DNA of 64,000 nucleotides from Babylonia areolata (lineage: Eukaryota; Mollusca; Gastropoda; Neogastropoda; Buccinidae), in assembly GCF_041734735.1 (NCBI RefSeq), contig NC_134878.1, forward strand, positions 16,430,901 through 16,494,900, in the 5' to 3' direction. The first letter of the stretch is position 1. Each line of letters begins with the position of its first letter. The notes beneath the pieces are model-generated. The model was not told the DNA's origin and made no database searches. It saw nothing but the letters and a program-made list of their open reading frames with translations. This document shows positions 59,583 through 64,000 of this stretch, in pieces. Made by a program: the position numbers and the translations under genes.

Positions 59583-60884
59583 AGATGATCATGGAGGAGT
59601 AGTTAGGGTTTCTGGACCAGTCTCTAGACCTGAATGATGTCATTAAGAGATGATCAAGGAGGACTAGTTAGGGTTTCTGGACCAGTCTCCAGACCTGAAT
59701 GATGTCATTAAGAGATGATCAAGGAGGAGTAGTTAGGGATTCTGGACCAGTCTCCAGACCTGAATGATGTCATTAAGAGATGATCAAGGAGGAGTAGTTA
59801 GGGTTTCCGGACCAGTCTCTAGACCTGAATGATGTCATTAAGAGATGATCAAGGAGGACTAGTTAGGGTTTCCGGACCAGTCTCTAGACCTGAATGATGT
59901 CATTAAGAGATGATCAAGGAGGACTAGTTAGGGTTTCCGGACCAGTCTCTAGACCTGAATGATGTCATTAAGAGATGATCAAGGAGGAGTAGTTAGGGTT
60001 TCTGGACCAGTCTCTAGACCTGAATGATGTCATTAAGAGATGATCAAGGAGGAGTAGTTAGGGTTTCTGGACCAGTCTCTAGACCTGAATGATGTCATTA
60101 AGAGATGATCAAGGAGGAGTAGTTAGGGTTTCTGGACCAGTCTCTAGACCTGAATGATGTCATTAAGAGATGATCAAGGAGGAGTAGTTAGGGTTTCTGG
60201 ACCAGTCTCTAGACCTGAATGATGTCATTAAGAGATGATCAAGGAGGAGTAGTTAGGGTTTCCGGACCAGTCTCTAGACCTGAATGATGTCATTAAGAGA
60301 TGATCAAGGAGGACTAGTTAGGGTTTCCGGACCAGTCTCTAGACCTGAATGATGTCATTAAGAGATGATCAAGGAGGAGTAGTTAGGGTTTCCGGACCAG
60401 TCTCTAGACCTGAATGATGTCATTAAGAGATGATCAAGGAGGAGTAGTTAGGGTTTCCGGACCAGTCTCTAGACCTGAATGATGTCATTAAGAGATGATC
60501 AAGGAGGAGTAGTTAGGGTTTCCGGACCAGTCTCTAGACCTGAATGATGTCATTAAGAGATGATCAAGGAGGAGTAGTTAGGGTTTCTGGACCAGTCTCT
60601 AGACCTGAATGATGTCATTAAGAGATGATCAAGGAGGAGTAGTTAGGGTTTCTGGACCAGTCTCTAGACCTGAATGATGTCATTAAGAGATGATCAAGGA
60701 GGACTAGTTAGGGTTTCCGGACCAGTCTCTAGACCTGAATGATGTCATTAAGAGATGATCAAGGAGGAGTAGTTAGGGTTTCTGGACCAGTCTCTAGACC
60801 TGAATGATGTCATTAAGAGATGATCAAGGAGGAGTAGTTAGGGTTTCTGGACCAGTCTCTAGACCTGAATGATGTCATTAAGAG
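59583..60884. repeat. Minisatellite, twenty copies of a 65-bp unit
   Basis: The motif TGAATGATGTCATTAAGAGA recurs at exact 65-bp spacing from 59631 to 60866, giving twenty units with no length change. Copies differ at a few sites: GGAG/GGAC before TAG, TTTCTGG/TTTCCGG, and TCTCT/TCTCC. The three copies nearest exon 2 are the most diverged. The array fills the 3' half of intron 1 of the C45 hydrolase gene and its first unit overlaps the acceptor region of exon 2. Confidence 0.97.
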
Positions 60885-61006
60885 TGTTTGTTTGCTTGGT
60901 TGTTGTTGTGTGCAGTACTCTTTTTGTGGTAGCTGTTCTTGTGTTGTGATCTTGTTACTGTGACATACGGAATACAATTTTCTTTTTGCTCCTACAAGAG
61001 ATTATG

Positions 61007-61050
<44 letters not shown>

Positions 61051-61051
61051 T

Positions 61052-61090
<39 letters not shown>

Positions 61091-61181
61091 TCTTATATAA
61101 ATGATATATATTCATGTACCAATACATATAATTTTTTTTTTTTTTTTTTTTTTACATATAAGCTCTCTCTCTCTCTCTTTC

Positions 61182-61212
<31 letters not shown>

Positions 61213-61508
61213 GTATACACTCTGAAACAAAAGAGGGTTTCATCACTCTGCAACCATATACCGCATTGATATGGGCATCACACAATAGATAAAGGAGATT
61301 AAGGACAAAGCAAAGCTGTCGTTCAGTTGTTTTATGCTCACAGTTCACATAAAACAGTGAACATGGTTTGCCAAAAGCTGTGCTGCAGCAGTAAGCCATT
61401 CATCCTGTATTTTTATGGTGATACTCACCAGACAACTGGAGCAAACACAACATGAGTGACTGTAAAATAATTTTGAAGTTTTAATTTTTCTGTTTTGGTT
61501 TCGTGTAT

Positions 61509-61551
<43 letters not shown>

Positions 61552-61863
61552 TCAATGGGGTATTGATTAGGTGTTTTCTGCCTGGGACAATAGGAGTGGG
61601 AAGGTGTGGGGACTCATGTGTCAACATCTTTCATATATATGTATATATGTATATATATATATATATAAGCTCATAGAAGAGAGAGAGAGAGAGATGTCCA
61701 AATTTGTACACATGCACATTACTGCTTACATAAAATGAACATGTATGCATATGTAAACCCATCATGATAAAAATCTGATGAACACTGTATATAGTGGGAA
61801 TATACCCTTCACCTGCGAGATATATATTCAAGATAGTTATAATGGCTCTATTGGAATACTTAC
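60885..61863. other. 5' half of C45 hydrolase intron 1, microsatellites
   Basis: Holds (CA)n at 61011-61090, poly(T) at 61131-61153, (GT)n at 61184-61214, (GA)n at 61511-61550 and an (AT)n stretch near 61636-61666. No transposon ends or coding exons were recognised. Confidence 0.8.
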
Positions 61864-62547
61864 TTCTATGACGTGGTCAGGGTAGAGGCCGTTCATGGCG
61901 AGCGTCAAGCCGTGCACGTTGAAGCCAAAGGCACAGCCTGGCAGGAAACCCGGGTAGCAGAACGAGGTGAACTGCTCCTTCAAGTCGTCCTCCTCGATCT
62001 GAGCACTCAGGAGATACCCGTACGGCTTGATCATTGGGTCACAGTCTTCGTTGTGGACCACGTACTGGTAACCTGGGCGGTTGATGAAAACATCACTGCA
62101 TCCATAGTTCTCCTGGAATGGCCGCGTGGACGAGGCATGGTCCTTGGCCTTTTCCGGATTGGTAGGGCGAAACTCCTTTTTCTGTTCATCGTCTGAGGCG
62201 CCCTTCCATCTGTCGAAGAGAACGTTGTACACTTCTTTGGAAACATTGGCCATGAAGACGTGCTCGAAAGAAAGCCCTGCGCCGTCCGCGATACCGCGCA
62301 CCTCACGAACATACTGCGGGAAACAACCCTGGCAGATCTTCAGGCTCTTCTCGTAGTAGTCCCTGCCCATGTGCGAGTCGTAGAACGGAAGTAGTTTGTC
62401 CTGGATGTTGTCAGATTCCGCGAAGAACAGTTTGATGCGGTCACTGAACTGCAGGCCCACGTTATACCCTACGTCATAGAACGTACCCCGCGTCATCAGC
62501 TGAACGAGGCTGGGGTATTTTGGAGCACGTGAAGCTTTGCGGTTCAT
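61864..62547 (-). CDS. C45-family Ntn-hydrolase (Tan-like amide hydrolase), exon 1
   Basis: Codes residues 1-228 of a protein in the peptidase C45/acyl-CoA:6-APA acyltransferase family, which includes Drosophila Tan, an enzyme that splits beta-alanine from dopamine or histamine. The N-terminal RGTFYDVGYNVG motif is typical. The predicted nucleophile is Cys150 in ENYGCSDVF; the family cleaves itself before this residue, which would give chains of about 149 and 258 residues. HNEDCDP (165-171) is the conserved motif after it. No signal peptide is evident, so a cytosolic enzyme is likely. A charged segment (about 114-145) before the Cys looks longer than in Tan. The ATG context has A at -3. Donor GTAAGT, phase 0. 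Family assignment is strong; substrate is unknown. Confidence 0.9.
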
Positions 62548-62650
62548 GCTTTCTCCCTTAGAAGCCGAAGTGTAAACTTCTCAACTGAGTGAAAGCGTTT
62601 CAGCTGAGAATTTTTTTTTCGAATTTGCAGTGCTTAAAATATATAGTGTA
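62548..62650 (-). promoter_or_regulatory. Core promoter of the C45 hydrolase gene with TATA-like box
   Basis: On the minus strand TATATATTTTAAG lies at 62645-62633, 86 bp before the ATG. A start site about 30 bp downstream would leave a 5' UTR of about 60 nt. A TATA box suits a tissue-specific gene, unlike the PTBP promoter. An additional 5' non-coding exon cannot be excluded. Confidence 0.4.
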
Positions 62651-64000
62651 AAATCAGTCAATAGCTTCAACACAGAATGTCTTACACTTTATTATTGACT
62701 CCGATATCGAACCACAGGTTAACGACTGAGAAAAGTACCACAGAGCTGATATCATGTCACTCCCCCAAAATAACGAGCCGACACCGGTGGACTCTCTCCC
62801 GCTAAATCAACCGACTGCGAACCGTATCACCTCCGTCCGTGTATCACACGCACACATTGTGGCTCTGCCGAGAGAGGAACAGAAAGCATCGTAAACTGTG
62901 GTGGAGTTGACCCATTCGCTTACCGCCCTTTGTTCAAGTTATCAGGACTTGGATTCAGGATTAGTTATCCTGCAAGTACTTCAGTAGTCGAAGTAGTGAG
63001 TTTAACGACCTATTTGGCAATCTGCCCTTAGGGTCAAGCGGTTTAGCCTTGGTCTTTCTCCGCGAAGGGTGTTGTGGTCGAGTCAAGGCTTTGGTATTGT
63101 TAGTTCAGAAGCTGATCTCGGGGCTTTGCACTGACGCCGGCACTGACGTTTGCTGTCTAGGAAAGTCTGTTATATGGGCCCTGTCCGTCTTTCCTTCCAA
63201 TGTTTCGCTGTCTGGGGCGTTTAATTGGTTGGTTATTTGACACGCCACACCTGACACACCGGTTACACACTGCTGCATCCGTGTGTTATTGCTGCCATAT
63301 GTAATATATAATATATAATGACACCGAGAGCTCAGTGTTCGGCTGGAACTGTCACGGGGTCCGTCTGTCGGCAGCGCGGCAAGCCGTTGCCTTGAATCAG
63401 TTCGACTCGGTGTGACTGCGAATTGTGTGGATGGGAAACTTGTCTGTCATGTTGTTGTGCACTGTCAGGAATCAGGTCACAGTCGTTGGTTGGACCGACT
63501 GAACTCGAAAGGGAAGGACTTATGGTTAGCGAAAATTCTGGGGCACGATTCAGGTCGTTCAAACACAGCATACAGACAAACAGACAGCGGCGGGCTGTTT
63601 GTTATCTCAAAGTGAACATTTATCTCTAAGCTGACCCATCACGGCGGATCTAAGTCTGCCGGCAGTGAAGACACGATTACAGCGTTCGTCAGTACATCAG
63701 CTTGCTCGGTCACGTGTCTCTTTGCCTTGACGAAAGTAAATTTCACTGGGGGGCGAACTTGTCCGTATTGATTCGCAAACACAGCATTTCAAGTTACACA
63801 AGCACACACGTATAGTCTGACACTCTGGAGTAAATTTCACTGGGGGGTGAACTTGTACTGACTTCGCAAACATTTACACAAACACACACATACAGACACT
63901 CTGTGTGCGTGTGTCAGTGTGTGTGTGTGTGTGTGTGTGTGTTTTGGCTGTTTATATAACAGTGTAATAACTGACTGACACCGCATACACGGACCTGGCC
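62651..64000. other. Upstream flank of the C45 hydrolase gene
   Basis: No coding exon was recognised. A 95-bp direct duplication is visible: GTAAATTTCACTGGGGGGCG at 63736 and GTAAATTTCACTGGGGGGTG at 63831. A GT array lies at 63907-63942. GC content is higher than in the PTBP introns. Confidence 0.6.

Noticed and set aside
58639-59643. A 334-residue open frame on the minus strand
   Set aside because: Only 59565-59299 is coding (hydrolase exon 2). The remainder reads intron: the 65-bp array on one side and CA/GT repeats giving His-Thr runs on the other.
59583-60884. TTAGGG inside each 65-bp unit suggested telomere-like repeats
   Set aside because: The motif occurs once per 65-bp unit (AGTTAGGGTTTC), not in tandem, and is flanked by unrelated sequence.
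1-64000. CRISPR arrays, bacterial operons or virus-like elements
   Set aside because: The DNA is animal nuclear. The only regular array (65-bp units) has no unique spacers, and no capsid, envelope, integrase or LTR structure was recognised.

Overview
The window is animal nuclear DNA: it is AT-rich and rich in microsatellites, its genes are split by GT-AG introns, and it is sprinkled with short interspersed repeats and cut-down DNA transposons. The repeat style (tRNA-headed SINEs with a conserved core, TTAA-flanked piggyBac-like elements, long GT arrays) suggests a mollusc, probably a gastropod. That is inference; no single marker proves it.

Two host genes can be reconstructed exon by exon, both on the minus strand. 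(1) A polypyrimidine-tract-binding protein gene (PTBP1/hephaestus family) has coding exons from 47845 down to 11959. Nineteen coding exons join in frame into a 520-residue protein with four RRMs, ending in the family-typical FSKSTI. They include a coding first exon of 8 nt, microexons of 25, 21 and 39 nt, and a 34-nt exon in RRM3. The 34-nt exon has the same length and place as the vertebrate PTBP1 exon that controls autoregulation by exon skipping; here too, skipping would give an early stop, and CU-rich tracts lie just upstream of it. (2) A Ntn-hydrolase of the C45/penicillin-acyltransferase family, related to Drosophila Tan (beta-alanyl-amine hydrolase), lies at 62547-56383 in three exons coding for 407 residues.

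Layout: 1-6456, no recognised gene, with simple repeats and a diverged tandem repeat at 5.1-5.4 kb; 6457-7513, piggyBac-like remnant; about 8.3-11.96 kb, probable PTBP 3' UTR; 11959-47845, the PTBP gene, whose introns hold two more TTAA-flanked elements, a pogo-like remnant inside a tandem duplication, other inverted-repeat elements and partial SINEs; 47846-48180, promoter region; 48181-49235, broken 3' end of a CR1/L2-like LINE; 49.2-55.4 kb, gene-poor repeat-rich DNA; 55474-56119, an inverted-repeat element with a LINE tail inside; 56383-62547, the hydrolase gene, whose introns hold two core-domain SINEs, one SINE of a second family and an array of twenty 65-bp repeats against a 3' splice site; 62.6-64 kb, its promoter and gene-poor flank.

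I found no tRNA, rRNA or CRISPR array, and no intact transposon or virus-like element. The best lead for follow-up is regulatory: the conserved poison-type exon of the PTB gene and the run of small in-phase exons in its RRM2-RRM3 linker.
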